Shown here piece after piece: positions 35,489 through 46,841 of a stretch of 64,000 nt of DNA. The stretch is taken from NCBI GenBank assembly GCA_030268105.1, contig BSDZ01000017.1, forward strand, positions 930,001 through 994,000, given 5' to 3'. The stretch's first letter is position 1. Each line of letters starts with the position of its first letter. Made by a program: the position numbers and the translations under genes. The notes beneath the pieces are model-generated. The model was given only the letters and a program-made list of their open reading frames with translations, had not been told where the DNA came from and did no database searches. The DNA comes from Volvox africanus (lineage: Eukaryota; Chlorophyta; Chlorophyceae; Chlamydomonadales; Volvocaceae).

Positions 35489-38400
35489 TCAGGAAGCAGT
35501 CAGGGTTTCCATCGCATCCAAAGTGGCGGCGGTGGTGGCGGCGGCAGCGGCGGCGGCGGCTTCAATCCCCACCACCGCCGCCGCCGCCGGTTCCGCCATC
35601 TCTGCTTCCGCCGCCATTGCACTAGCATCTACAGCCGCCGCTGCCGCCGCCGCCGTCGCTGCAGCGGCCGTCGCCGCTACGCTGCCAGCCGTTGCGTCGG
35701 TTCTCAGCTCGAAGACCTGGAAGTACGCCTCCGAGAGCGCCACCATCTGACTCGGACGGAGAGACAGAAGCATGCGGGCAAAGAACAGACAGAAAGATTT
35801 TCCAGTGTGATTTCCCCCCCCACACACACCAATTCCCCTCCGCCAAGTACGAGTACAAAACTTATGATGCACCACTCCTGCATTCTTCACTGCTTCCCAG
35901 AGAACCTTCAAAACCTTCTTCACTACACACTGCACACTTTCCTCGCCCCCGCGCCCCGGACCCTGTCCTGTGTGCAGCTGTGCACGCCCCTCCCCACGCC
36001 CCTCCCCACACGCAGTGCGTACACCCTCAGAACCCTACATCCCCCCAACCCGCCAGGTAACTTCCGATTCCCAGTGCCCCGGTCCCCATTACAACAGGAG
36101 ACATCTTAACACACATACACACCCATAATACACTCCCCCCGCACCTGCGGCAGGATGTCCTGCACCGCCAAATCCTGGACCTCGTACCAGATGTCTTCAA
36201 CTTTTCGGTGAATGTGCACTCGATAGGTGCCGCTGTGGGCCTTGCCGTCGTGCACCTACCCGGACACGTACGACGCGGTACGACAGGATCCGTGCAGCGG
36301 TTTGGCGGGCGAATGAACAGGACGAGCAGGAAGAGGAACAGAAGAAGGAAAATGATGAGGGGGGAAGGAACACGAACGCAAGGAACACGAACACGAAGGG
36401 AAGGAACACGACCACGACCACCCCGCCCCTGTTTATTCCCCCCCTTATCCAGCCTGCGCCCATTGAGCCTCACCCTCACTCACCAAGTTCGCCACCAAGT
36501 CATACTTGGACGAGCTCTCGTACGCTGCCTGACCGGGTGCACCCGCAGCCGCCCCAGCTGCAGCCGCGGGGTGGTCGGGCAGCGGCAAGATGTCCCGGAG
36601 CTCCAGTGCCTTGACCGGGAAATTAACTAGAGTGGGGTTCTTTTCCACAAAAAAGTTGTTTTTTGTGAAGCGGCGGTAGTGGAGGGCGAGGTAGCGAGGC
36701 AGGCGGGTGATGCGAAAGCGGCGGCGGCCGGCCCGAATGTCGTCAGTAACGATCTCGCCGTCAAATTTGCGCATGATATGGAAGATGGGCACCTGTCGAG
36801 AGCGAGGAAGGGAAGGGGAAGGGGAAGGGGAAGGGGAAGGGGAAGGGGAAGGGGAAGGGGAAGGGGAAGGGGAAGGGGAAGGGGAAGGGGAAGGGGAAGG
36901 GGAAGGGGAAGGGGAAGGGGAAGGGGAAGGGGAAGGGGAAGGGGAAGGGGAAGGGGAAGGGGAAGGGGAAGGGGAAGGGGAAGGGGAAGGGGAAGGGGAA
37001 GGGGAAGGGGAAGGGGAAGGGGAAGGGGAAGGGGAAGGGGAAGGGGAAGGGGAAGGGGAAGGGGAAGGGGAAGGGGAAGGGGAAGGGGAAGGGGAGTGTT
37101 AAGGGAGTGTTAAAGATCCAAACCCGTATGACACGTGTGTCGGTGCGAAGACAACGGGCACCAAAGCCATCGACTCAGCTTACCGGCGTTGGATGGGGTG
37201 CGGTGGCGGGGTGAAGGGGAGAGGGGTGCGATAACAGGTCTGGAGCGCTGAGGCCGGAGGAGACAGAGAATGGTGGTGAGGATGATGTTGCTTCCATCCT
37301 GCTCCAACCCAACATACGGAAGGATGGGGAATACTCACTATCCAAATCTCCCCCTCCTCCTCTCTCCCTCCTCCCCTCCCCCTCCTCCTCTCTCCCTCCT
37401 CCCCTCCCCCTCCTCCTCTCTCCCTCCTCCCCTCCCCCTCCTCTCCCCCTCTGCCCCTCCCCCTCCTCTCCCCCTCCTCCCCTCCCCCTCCTCTCCCCCT
37501 CCTCCCCTCCCCCTCCTCTCCCCCTCCTCTCCCCCTCCTCCTCTCCCCCTCCCCCTCCTCTCCCCCTCCCCCTCCTCTCCCCCTCCTCCTCTCCCCCTCC
37601 CCCTCCTCTCCCCCTCCTCCTCCTCTCCCCCTCCTCCTCTCTCCCTCTTCCTCCCCCCCATCCTTCCCCATCGCGCCGCGCACGGTACCACCTGCGGGAT
37701 GATGTTTTTCTCCAGCACATCCTTGAACAGCGGCGCGGGAGGCAGCTCCAGACCCAGTAAGAGAAATGGCACCCGCTCCGTGACGTCCTCCCCACTGCTG
37801 GCCGCCTTCGTGCCCTTGCCGGTGCCCGCCAGCGTCGTCACCTCCAACTCCCCCTGAGGCGCGGGGTTGGAGGTGCGGGTTTGGGGCGCTAGCGCAGGTG
37901 GGGAGAACACCCGGGCGGGCAGGTCAAGACTTGAGGGGGGTAGACAACACCCCCTATACACACACACGCACACACACACGAAAAGACGGCGGTGTGGAGG
38001 AAAACGTCATCGACGGGGGGAGAGGAGAAATGCTTCAGGGAGGGCGCAAAGAAACCCTAAGCGCTCTTAAACCTGGAATAAATCATGTAGGGAGGTGATT
38101 ACCCGAGATGAGTATTATTAGGTTGGTTAGATCCGTTGATGAAGTTTGGTTAGGGTCGGTGTGGGTCGGTTAGGTTAGAAACACAGGGAATATAATTGGG
38201 TAGAGTACTGGGCGTACGACAGTTCCTGCGCCAAAACCGGGAGAGGTACGAGTGACACGAGTCCACGAACCCTAAGTTTTGAGGTCGTCTTCCCCCTTTC
38301 GTTTGAGCATTTCGTATGCACCTCTCATGCGATGCGCATCAAGGCACGCAAACCCATACCCGTCAGCCCCCCCAGCCCCACCCCCAGCCCCACCCCGCAA

Positions 38401-41400
38401 GCCCCACACACACCTGCAGGCACTGGGTAATAATGGAGGGCTTTTTGGCCTTTCCCCCCGTAAGGTCGATATGCAAGTTGTTCAGCAGCCAGGACCAGAA
38501 CTCTACGGGGTCGGCCTTTGGGCCGAGAGAGGGGCGGGAGGGGGCAACGAACAATGAGAGGGAGAGGGGGAAAGGGGGAGCAGGGAGAGGGGTCCGGGTG
38601 GTGGGGGGAGATAAACACACGAGTCCAATGCCTACCCCCCCCCCCAAGATGCACATCACCAGCCAGTCACTCCGTACGACACCCTTTCACCCCCACCTGC
38701 GTGTCGGCGGTGAAGCGCTTCTTGGATGCGTTCCGTACCGCCTGTACGAACTCATGGGGAGACACCTGTGTACCGGCGTCAACATTACCCGCCACGCAGG
38801 TGAGGGAAGAATGGTTAAGTCATTCCGAGTTGCGCACAAGGACGGAGAAATGGAATCACGCATTGTACGTGTACGGAAAAGTCTAAATGCCGTGTTGAAG
38901 TCAGCAAAGCGCCCGGCCCCTCGTGGGCCGTATTACTTGTTCTGACATTCTATCATATAGTGTTGCTCACATTCCAACACCCCCCCGTGAGCGACACTCC
39001 GTCGAGCTTCACGGTCTCCCGATAGCTGCCTCGTCCCGGCCTCCCTGCCCTGGTCAACAGCCAGTGGGATTCGAATCGGCGACCTCTCGGCCAGCTGCGA
39101 ATGTGCGCTCGGGGCTCATAACCTGTTGAAGTCAGCAAAGCGCCCGGCCCCTCGTGGGCCGTGTTCTGAGTCTATCATATATGAGTGTTGCTCACATTCC
39201 AACATGCCGATTTTCTCCATATCCGATATATGGAGGAGAAAACACACACACGCACCTGGCCCTTGAAGTTCCTTGTGTTCCACATCTTCCTGAGCAACTC
39301 CCCGAACCGCTGCACCAAGGGGCTGCGACATGCGGTGTAGTTGGCAGGATTTAGAAAGAAGTCCCTGCGGGGGGTTGGGGGTTTGGGGGTTAGTGAGGGG
39401 GACAAGGGCAAGGAGGGTTTGATACAAAAAGGGGTTTGGACTCGCGTGGTGGATTACGAGGAGGTACTGTAGCCATGAGCGAATGGAGGGAGAGGGTAAG
39501 GCGAGATCACAAATACACACACATACACACATGCACGCCCCTTACCTGAGCGGCGTAATGCGGGCGCATATCTGCATGATGACGTTGATGTAGTCGTTAT
39601 TCTGGTAGTTGCACGGCGCCGGCAAGATGATGCGGGGGCAAGGGGGGAAGGAAAGCCCGGGCAAGGAGCGAGGTGCGTCAGGGTACGGAAACGCGCCAAT
39701 CTCTTTATCACAGCACGACATTTTAGGGTACGAAACAATACGGTACGGGAAGTAAACCCCTGCCCCTGGCCCCAACCCTGGACGCGCCTCTGACCGGGTC
39801 CGCTGTGTGGAAAGCACATACACATCCACGCACACGCACACGCACGCGTGTGTCTAACCTTCATGTTGTTGAGCCCGACCAGCCCTGGCATATATTCCGA
39901 GCCGTCTAGCGCCCTCGCCCACTTGATGGCCCTGACAGGGGTGATGGGAGCCGGGGGACAGGGGGGCCGGGGGAGGGGGAAAGGGGGAGGTAGGAAGGAT
40001 TGCCAGTGGAAAAGAGTGTTAGTGGAAAAAGAGGGGGGAATTCGAAAAAAGTGTTCGGGACTCGGCCCTTACCACACCTCGCCCACCTAGAACCGCCAAA
40101 GCAGCTTTCTCTCCCCCTCTTCCCCCCTCTCACACACAACACACATAAACAATCTCTCGTACGTGTGCACGGCGCAAGGGACCTTCTCCTACACCAATCG
40201 TGCGATGTGAAGCGCATGATGGACAGGGCAGCGGCATATTTTTTCCCGTACATTCGTGTTTCTCTCGCCATTTATCCCCCCCCTCTCTCTCTCTCTCACA
40301 CACACACACACGCACACACCGCCCGCAGGAACCCACTTATCGAGGCCGGCAATCTCCTCCCCGCGGAATCGCGGATCCCGCACATGCCGAATGTCGTCCA
40401 GCGATTTGTCCAGCACTTCGTAGTTGTCCGGCAGGCAATAAACCTGCATACCGCCGTACAAGACGAGCACGCCCGAGGAAACACGTTAGCGATGTAACAA
40501 CATATCAGAACAACAAAAACAGTAGAATGATAACAATAACAATATGAAAATCCCTCCCTCTTCCCACCCTACACAAATAAAACCACACCTTGCCGTTGTC
40601 CAGCTTCATGAACATGTGGTGGGCTGACTCCAGCGCGTGTGTGTATGCGTGTGTGTTTAACCCCCGACCCTGCGGTCGATCGGTCGGCGGAAAAAGCAAC
40701 GGCCGATCGGGGGAGGAGAGATCGCGTTGGATGGCGACGTTTACGGTTTGCGGTCGTTGGTATTAGTATGGTTGATCCGTGCCGTACGAAACGTGGGCGT
40801 GTCACAGGGCAAACACACCGACCCGACACACCGATCCCAGCACCTCCCTTCTTACCCTCTCCCACTCCCAAAACCCATCACACGAGCACGCGCCCAGCCC
40901 ACCGCTCGTCTCATCGCCCCCAGGCCCCTCTGCCTCGCACAACCCGACTTCGGGGGAAGTTGCAGGTCCTCCCCTCTCCTCTCATCCCCTCTCCTCTCTC
41001 CTACTATTGCCTGTCACATCTGCCACAGTTCTGTTCCTCACACACATGCAGAGCTACACATACATATTCGACAACTGCTGGTGTTCGGGTAAATCTTCTG
41101 CTGCACACGATTGCATCGCACATCCTTCTTCCCAATCCCCAATCCCCCGACCACACACACACACACACACCTGGAAGTACTTTCCGCACACCAGGCACAC
41201 GTACACGTTGACCGGGCTGAGCGACACGGAGCAGCACTTCTCGAAGTCGAAATCCAAATTCTGAGGGAGAGATAGCGGAGCGGAGGGTTAGAGGGTTAAT
41301 CTTCTTCTTTTCATGCCTTCTGGGAATCCTGAAAATGACCACCACCAAACCCCCCCAACACACACACACAGGGGGCCCCCCGTCTTAGCTCATTCCCCTC

Positions 41401-41969
41401 CCACACACACTCATACACGCACACGGTACCCAAGCTCCCCCTTTGGATCATCTTTTCGCTCCCCCCCCCCTTCCTCCCCCCTCACATACACACACAAGAC
41501 GTCTTACCTGACGTGAGATGGTGTCCAAGAAAGGGCACTCCGTGCCCTTCTTAACCGCCGCCCGACTGGTGCTTCGAGGCAGCAGTACCTTGTCTTCCCC
41601 CTCATCGTCACCTTCCTCCTCCTCCCCCGCCTCGCTGCCCTTTCTGCTACCAGGCCCTGAGCTTGGACTATTGCCGCGTACGGTATCGGCATCGGCATCG
41701 GCCCTATCGCCATAATCAGCAGGGCCCCGGGCGGGGCCAGAGGGTTTGCGATGCTGGTCTTCATCCTCCTGTTGCTGCTGGTGCTGATCCTCTACTGCCA
41801 CGGACGAAGATGAAGCTCCAGCATGATCGGCGGCGCCATCGTCCAAGCGAGCACGCTTGGGCGTTGGTAATGGTTTTGCACCGTCTGCACTATCGGGTAT
41901 CGCATCTTGCTTATTACTGTCATTGTTGTCATCCTTCTTCTCGCGTGCCCGTTTATTGCGCGGCGACAT
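35489..41969 (-). CDS. USP39: U4/U6.U5 tri-snRNP-associated protein 2 (USP39/Sad1), inactive ubiquitin-protease fold
   Basis: This nuclear splicing factor is needed for tri-snRNP stability. Thirteen exons (high to low) total 662 aa: 41508-41969, 41171-41260, 40589-40669, 40337-40443, 39859-39931, 39546-39601, 39256-39364, 38697-38765, 38414-38515, 37692-37853, 36484-36792, 36145-36255, 35489-35746. Residues 1-145 are charged and disordered. The ZnF-UBP domain follows (ECPFLDTISRQ, CLVCGKYFQ, THAYTHALESAHH). The USP fold reads GLVGLNNMKNNDYINVIMQ where active proteases have the catalytic Cys, so it should be inactive like human USP39. Other conserved pieces are YCLPDNYEVLDKSLDDI, VQRFGELLRKMWNTRNFKGQ, VSPHEF, RRFTKNNFFVEKNPTLVNFP and VQDILPQMVALSEAYFQV. 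The last ~65 residues are an Ala-rich extension absent from animal USP39. It is head-to-head with the gene at 42452. Confidence 0.95.
36811..37094. repeat. (GGGGAA)n array, ~47 perfect units
   Basis: An uninterrupted hexamer array in the intron between exons 10 and 11 of the minus-strand USP39 gene. Read on the gene strand it is CCCCTT-type polypyrimidine, ending ~18 bases before the acceptor of exon 11 (36792). Confidence 0.97.
37345..37655. repeat. (CTC/CCCCCTC)n polypyrimidine tract
   Basis: About 300 bases of imperfect CTCCTCCCCCTC-type units on the plus strand, in the same USP39 intron as the GGGGAA array and ending ~37 bases from the donor side of exon 10 (37692). The array and this tract have opposite purine/pyrimidine strand bias. 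Confidence 0.95.
38893..39205 (-). repeat. tRNA-like short interspersed element flanked by ~80-bp direct repeats
   Basis: Two ~80-base near-identical direct repeats (38893-38975 and 39122-39205, sharing GTTGAAGTCAGCAAAGCGCC and TGTTGCTCACATTCCAACA) bracket ~145 bases. The middle part, read on the minus strand, contains TGGCCGAGAGGT (A-box-like) and GATTCGAATCC (B-box-like) separated by only ~7 bases. It sits wholly in intron 7 of the USP39 gene. The boxes are too close for a real tRNA. Confidence 0.6.
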
Positions 41970-42451
41970 GCAGACTGAGGACTAAGGGATGAGATATCTC
42001 GCCGGTGCGTCTTTCGGCCGGGATGTTCTCTGCTACTCTAGAGTAGTCTGCGGTTTCGAGTATTTCGTTAAGTTGGTTGATAATCTGCCTTGGCTAAGAG
42101 GTCTGGCGAAGCACAATGAATGGTCGATCGAGTTAACTACAAAGTCGCCAAGACTTACCGTGTAATACTTGCACAAGAAGATAAAAAGTTATATACCGTA
42201 TGGTGATTATCATACTGTATTAGTGAGATAATATGTATCTATGTAATTGGCCGCAATATGGCTAACCGAGAACGGTCGACAGTTTTTTCGAGAATGGAGC
42301 CCATGCATGGATGCATCACGAAATTCATAAACCTCTCAAACTTGCACAGTTGTTTGGAAATTGTTTTTGTAAAACTAAGAGTGTTCTTCGAAAGTCTATC
42401 CAAACGTTTTGTTACAAAGTCGGCTCTGCACAATTTGGGGCAGCCACCACC
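41970..42451. promoter_or_regulatory. Shared 5' region of two divergent genes
   Basis: Only 482 bases separate the start codons of USP39 (minus) and the MEKHLA-type gene (plus), so both promoters and 5' untranslated regions must lie here. I cannot name individual elements. Confidence 0.5.
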
Positions 42452-45400
42452 ATGCGAAGCTGCCAGGCGGCAGCGGGAAGCCGCACAGATGCACTAACAA
42501 ATCAACATTCAACTTTTCTTATCCGATATGGAGCCAGCACCCGTGGTCCGGCTCCCTCGACGGCCACTGTCCTGCTCGTCTGCCCTCGCCATGCGCTCCA
42601 AAGCACTCCACGCACGCCGAGAAGCAACCATATTTTCTCCCGACATTCATCCCTAGCCTCAACAAACAATAATAGCAATACGGGGCCTGGACCTCTCAGC
42701 GCGGAGGAGGAAGCTGCTTACCAGGAGTTCATGGAGCAGCGGCAAGGGGAACGGAAGGCCTGGAAGATGGAGGTGCGACGTCGGGCTAAGTTTGATCCGA
42801 TGGCCACTCCAGGAACACATGCAACCGCCACAGCGGCAGCTCCAAAGCCCTCACAGCAGCGAGTCGCCCGGGTGATGCCGAAATCTGCTCCAGCTTTACG
42901 GGCACTCAGCCGGCCGAAAGCGCCGCCGCCGGCGACGCCGCCGAACCACCTCCCACAGCCACTTAGTGCCGCTGCCGCAGCCTCTGGCGGAGGCGTAGAC
43001 GGCGGCGAGTGGGCCGTCGCCAGTGCAGCCGCCGCCCCCTCATCTGCACTCGTGGACCTCGCGGCGACACGGAACGTGAGTACGGCGCCAAATGGCCGCC
43101 TGGACGAGTACGATGGCAACGAGCAGATCGTTGAGTTGGACGAGCAAGAAGAGAATGATGATGGTGGTCTGGATCTCGGGGGTATTGCCGCCATGGCGCG
43201 TAAAGTACTCGACGAAGATGACGAGGAGGCGACGGCGGCGGCGGTGCCTGTCGCCGCCAGGGTTGGCAGCGGCACCGTGCACACGCGGAAAGCAGCGGCG
43301 ACGGTGGTACGTCGCGCGCCCAGTGCGCCCGCACCGAAGCGGCGGCTGATGCCCATCGCACAGCTGCAGCGGCAGGGGGCCGTTGCCGCCGCGACGGCGG
43401 CAAGCATGTCGGCCCCACCAACGCAGCCGCCTGCGCTGCGTTCCGCCGCTAGGAAAGAGGCAGCGGGTTCCGCGACGGTGGAGGATGCTGGGGATGACTT
43501 GGACTGGGACGCGTTGCAGGTCTGATGGTGTCGATACCCGGGGGGGCAGAAAGGGGGAAAAGGCGATGTACCCTGCACTCTGCACTCTCAGATTTTGCTT
43601 GGTCAGTTTGTACAGTACTGAGGCAAATGTCAAATGGGTCAAAAAGGGAGAGAGCTTATAGAGGCAGAGAGACGAGGGCAGTGGAGGCTGAGATTTTTTG
43701 CTGATTTTCACGAGCAAGGTTAACGGTAATAATTTCGGGTTTCGGAGCTAATCTGCAAACCATACATCCATTCTGCATGGCATGGCTGGTGTTACAACCT
43801 CACGCAGTCTGTCTGTCTGTCTGTCTGTGAATCGGTCTGTTTATCACTCAATATTTGTCTGTTTGTCAGTCGTTCTTCCTCAGCTTTTTCCTTGTTTAAT
43901 CCTCATGTTGTAACACCCATTGCACGAGCAGGCGTACGAAAAGTACGAACAGTATGTGAATGAGGTGACGGTGGAGGAGGAGCGTGCCGCGCGCGCCGCG
44001 GCCAGGCGTGCCGCCTCGACCGCCGCCTCTACATCCACCTCCAGCAAACATCCTGCCAAGCCAGCATCCGTCGCCGACGCTGGCGCCGACGTGGCGACGG
44101 TGTCGGTGTCTGCGTCCAGAGATGCCACTACCGCCGGCGGCGGCCGCCGGCGTGATGGCACGACGTCGGCGGCAGCTTCTGATCCAACCGAAAAACTGGA
44201 TCGACAGCTAAATCAATGGGAGCAACTACTAAACTTCTTTGAGGTGGTTGAGAGGGACGGCAAACGAGAGGAGGCGCAAAAGCAACGGCTCCACGCACAG
44301 GCAAGGGGGAAAGCGGCGGCGGCGGCAAATTCAGCAGGTACGAAGGGCGGCAAGGTGAGTGGCAAGACGGACAGCGGCGCCTCCACCGCCGCCGCCGTCT
44401 CATCAGCGGCTGTTGGCGGTATGTCGTTGGCGGCGGGGCTGAAAGATCTGGGTGTATCTGGCGGGCGACGCGGCGGGGAGCTGGACGACGACGACATGTG
44501 GGCGCCGGAGGAGGCAGAGGTGGACTGGCAGGTGGGTGTGCGGCTCGAAACATTAATTAGTGCTTAATTAATTAGGTATAATTAGTTAAAGTGGTTTTAT
44601 ATCCGTTGGCGATAATCTATTAGAGCCTGGGAATCGTCTGAATCGCTGAGAGGAGTACAGACAGCCTCGATGATGCTCAGTTCGTGGCCACCAGTCCGTT
44701 GCTTGAGCAGTGCTGGATCTCGGCATCGGTAAAATATCCTCTTCAGGCGTCATGATTCTTGCCATAGCTGAGCTATTTGTTTGTCAAACCTAACCTTTGA
44801 GAATTCATATTTCGGAAAAAAATGATAGATGATTATCGTTTTCTTCGGGATTTTTCATGTAAAGTTCAGTATCCTGATCTTTATTATAGTACAAAAGGAA
44901 GCAGGGAAGGGGCAGCGCTCGCCCCCAGATGTCCACCACCTTACCTCCCCCCACCCGCAATCTCCGATCCTCCGAAACCCAACCACAGTCCCTGGAGCGC
45001 TTGTTTCTCGGAGAGGGGTGGGAGGCGGAACTCGCAGAGCTCCGAAAGAAGGTGGTGGAGGCAGAGGATGCGGTGAGCATTGCGTGACGGGGGGGAGGGG
45101 ACCGAAGAGGGGGTCTGAGGGCGAATGCATGTTACATATGTGGAGGAGAAGGGGGTAAGAAGGAGGGGTAAAGGGAAAACGAGCTTCCTTGCCGACCTGC
45201 CAAACCCACACGGTTTTCGCTGTACATTCCTGTTTCGGCCATTAAAAAACACTAGATTGTACGAGATTGTGTCGTATGGAAAGTATTGAAATCGATAAAC
45301 CGCAATCCACATTTGCGTCCCGGCCCGCAGGACTCCAAATTGGCAGGGAAGGGAGCTGCCGGCCCAGATGAGGAGGAGGAGGAGGAGGAAGTGGAGTCTT

Positions 45401-46841
45401 GGGCGGATGAGGTGAGCGTGCAAGGATGGCCAACGGGCCAGGGACGAGGCACACCTGTTCGACCTGTACGACATAAGCGTAACGTATTGTACTTCACGAA
45501 GTAGTGGTATGTCGTATAGTCAGGATACAGTCTAGAAACGGTGACATGTATGTCTCTCAGGCGCCCGGATTCCGCGATCCGGACCGCCGCCGCCCCATGT
45601 TTGGAGATTGAGATATCGTTGCTTTCCTTCTCCAAGATGCTTCCATCAACCCATCTACCCACTCCATTCCTTTTCAGGTCAGCACGTTGCTGCTGGGACT
45701 TGTTGAAATCAGTTCCAAGAGGTATCTGGGGAGATCGCTCATCACGCCGCCACCTTCGCCACAACAGCCGGCGGCCGCTGCTGGTGCTGGTGATGCCGGT
45801 GCTGGTGATGAGGAGATTGTGGCGCATCGGAACTCGATTTCCGAGGTGGCGGCAGTAGGGGAGGAGGAGCGCGCCGCTGTCTTTTGGGAGGCACCCTTCC
45901 TTCTGTTAGTGCAGGTGGGGAGAGATGCGAAAACAGGGGGGAAGTGGGGTTTGGGGAAGGGGAAAGGGGGGTTTGGACGCAACTACGAAACACAAAAACG
46001 TAGGCACGTCTCTGGGAACCGTTTACGGTACGTAGGCGCATTTGCGCGCTTTCCTCAGCATCAACATCAGCATCTCAAACCTTCCCACTGGGGTCTTAGT
46101 CTGCATCCCCTGGGAGCCTGATGAGCCTGATGAGCCTGATTCGTACACCTCCCCGGCGCCGCCTCCCCCACAACACAACACAACCGTGCAGGACGACTCG
46201 ACAGATCCGGTCATCGAGTACGCGAACCGAGCCGCCCTCTCCGCGCTTCAGATAGATGATTTCGATGAGGCCACTGCGGGGCTAAGCGCCGCCAGTTTAG
46301 TGGATCCGACGCACCCGCGCTCGCAGCAGGAGTGGCTGTGGGCATGTACGGAGGCGTTGGAGCGAGTGGAGAGGTACGAGAGAGGGAGGGAAATATGGAG
46401 ATGGGTGTAGGAGAGCGTGATGGGAGGGGTTTTACCCCGCAACCCCCCCCCAGGGCCACTCTACTAAGGCATAGCCATGCGTGCATGTGTAGGTGTAGGT
46501 GGTCAATTGGCCGCAAAAAACACAGGTCGGCTGTTTCTGGGCTGTTAGGTGGGCGGTTCGTGAAGTCCCTTCAAGCAGCCAAAAACGGCAGGCAGGACAC
46601 CAACGCAGCGCATTACTCGACCCAACCCGGTGCCCCGTGCAGGTATGCCACAATTCCCTCTCTTCGCTTACGCGGCCCGAGCTCCGGAGCCCCGGCCATA
46701 CTCGCGTCGGACGTGACCGTATTCCGGCTGGACTCGCTGGAGGAGCAGCCCATCGGTGAGGTCATTGTGGCGAGGAGCTGGAGGCGGATACTGCCGGATG
46801 AGGAGGAGGAGAAGGAGGAGAAGGGGACGCAGCAGGGATGA
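42452..46841 (+). CDS. Low-complexity protein joined to a C-terminal MEKHLA domain
   Basis: Exons 42452-43519, 43932-44531, 44989-45072 and 45331-45411 join in phase 0 and encode an N-terminal import-like sequence (MRSCQAAAGS, basic and Ser/Thr-rich), then Ala-rich, acidic and coiled stretches (KLDRQLNQWEQLLNFFEVVE). I do not recognise this part. Exons 45678-45914, 46192-46373 and 46643-46841 (TGA) encode a PAS-like MEKHLA domain: SSKRYLGRSL, FWEAPFLLLVQDDSTDPVIE, YANRAALSAL, DVTVFRLDSLEEQPIGEVIV. The MEKHLA exons have no Met of their own, their first acceptor is phase 0, and exon 4 ends in phase 0 at a good donor, so a single 816-aa protein is the simplest reading. The alternative is that the first gene ends at a TGA at 45609-45611 after an exon at 45561. 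The start was chosen at CCACCATGC; a frame-open Met lies 141 bases upstream. Confidence 0.6.
43806..43828. repeat. (CTGT)n microsatellite in intron 1 of the MEKHLA-type gene
   Basis: Five to six CTGT units. Confidence 0.85.
45561..45611 (+). other. Optional terminal exon of the MEKHLA-type gene
   Basis: Preceded by a clean acceptor (TCTCTCAG) and in phase with exon 4, this stretch encodes APGFRDPDRRRPMFGD and then TGA. If included, translation ends before the MEKHLA domain; if skipped, the fusion is made. Confidence 0.45.

Noticed and set aside
35289..35750. Ala-rich plus-strand open frame
   Set aside because: Antisense to the last USP39 exon; the alanines come from GCC/GGC triplet sequence readable on both strands.
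36679..37113. Open frames encoding long Gly-Arg or Gly-Glu repeats
   Set aside because: They are translations of the GGGGAA array, which lies in an intron of USP39.
37175..37979. Gly/Glu/Arg-rich and Pro/Ser-rich open frames
   Set aside because: Produced by the polypyrimidine tract in the same USP39 intron.
39060..39120. Possible tRNA gene on the minus strand
   Set aside because: A-box and B-box-like motifs are only ~7 bases apart, and no acceptor stem or anticodon arm can be drawn.
42718..43578. 286-codon minus-strand open frame
   Set aside because: Antisense shadow of the GC-rich first exon of the MEKHLA-type gene.
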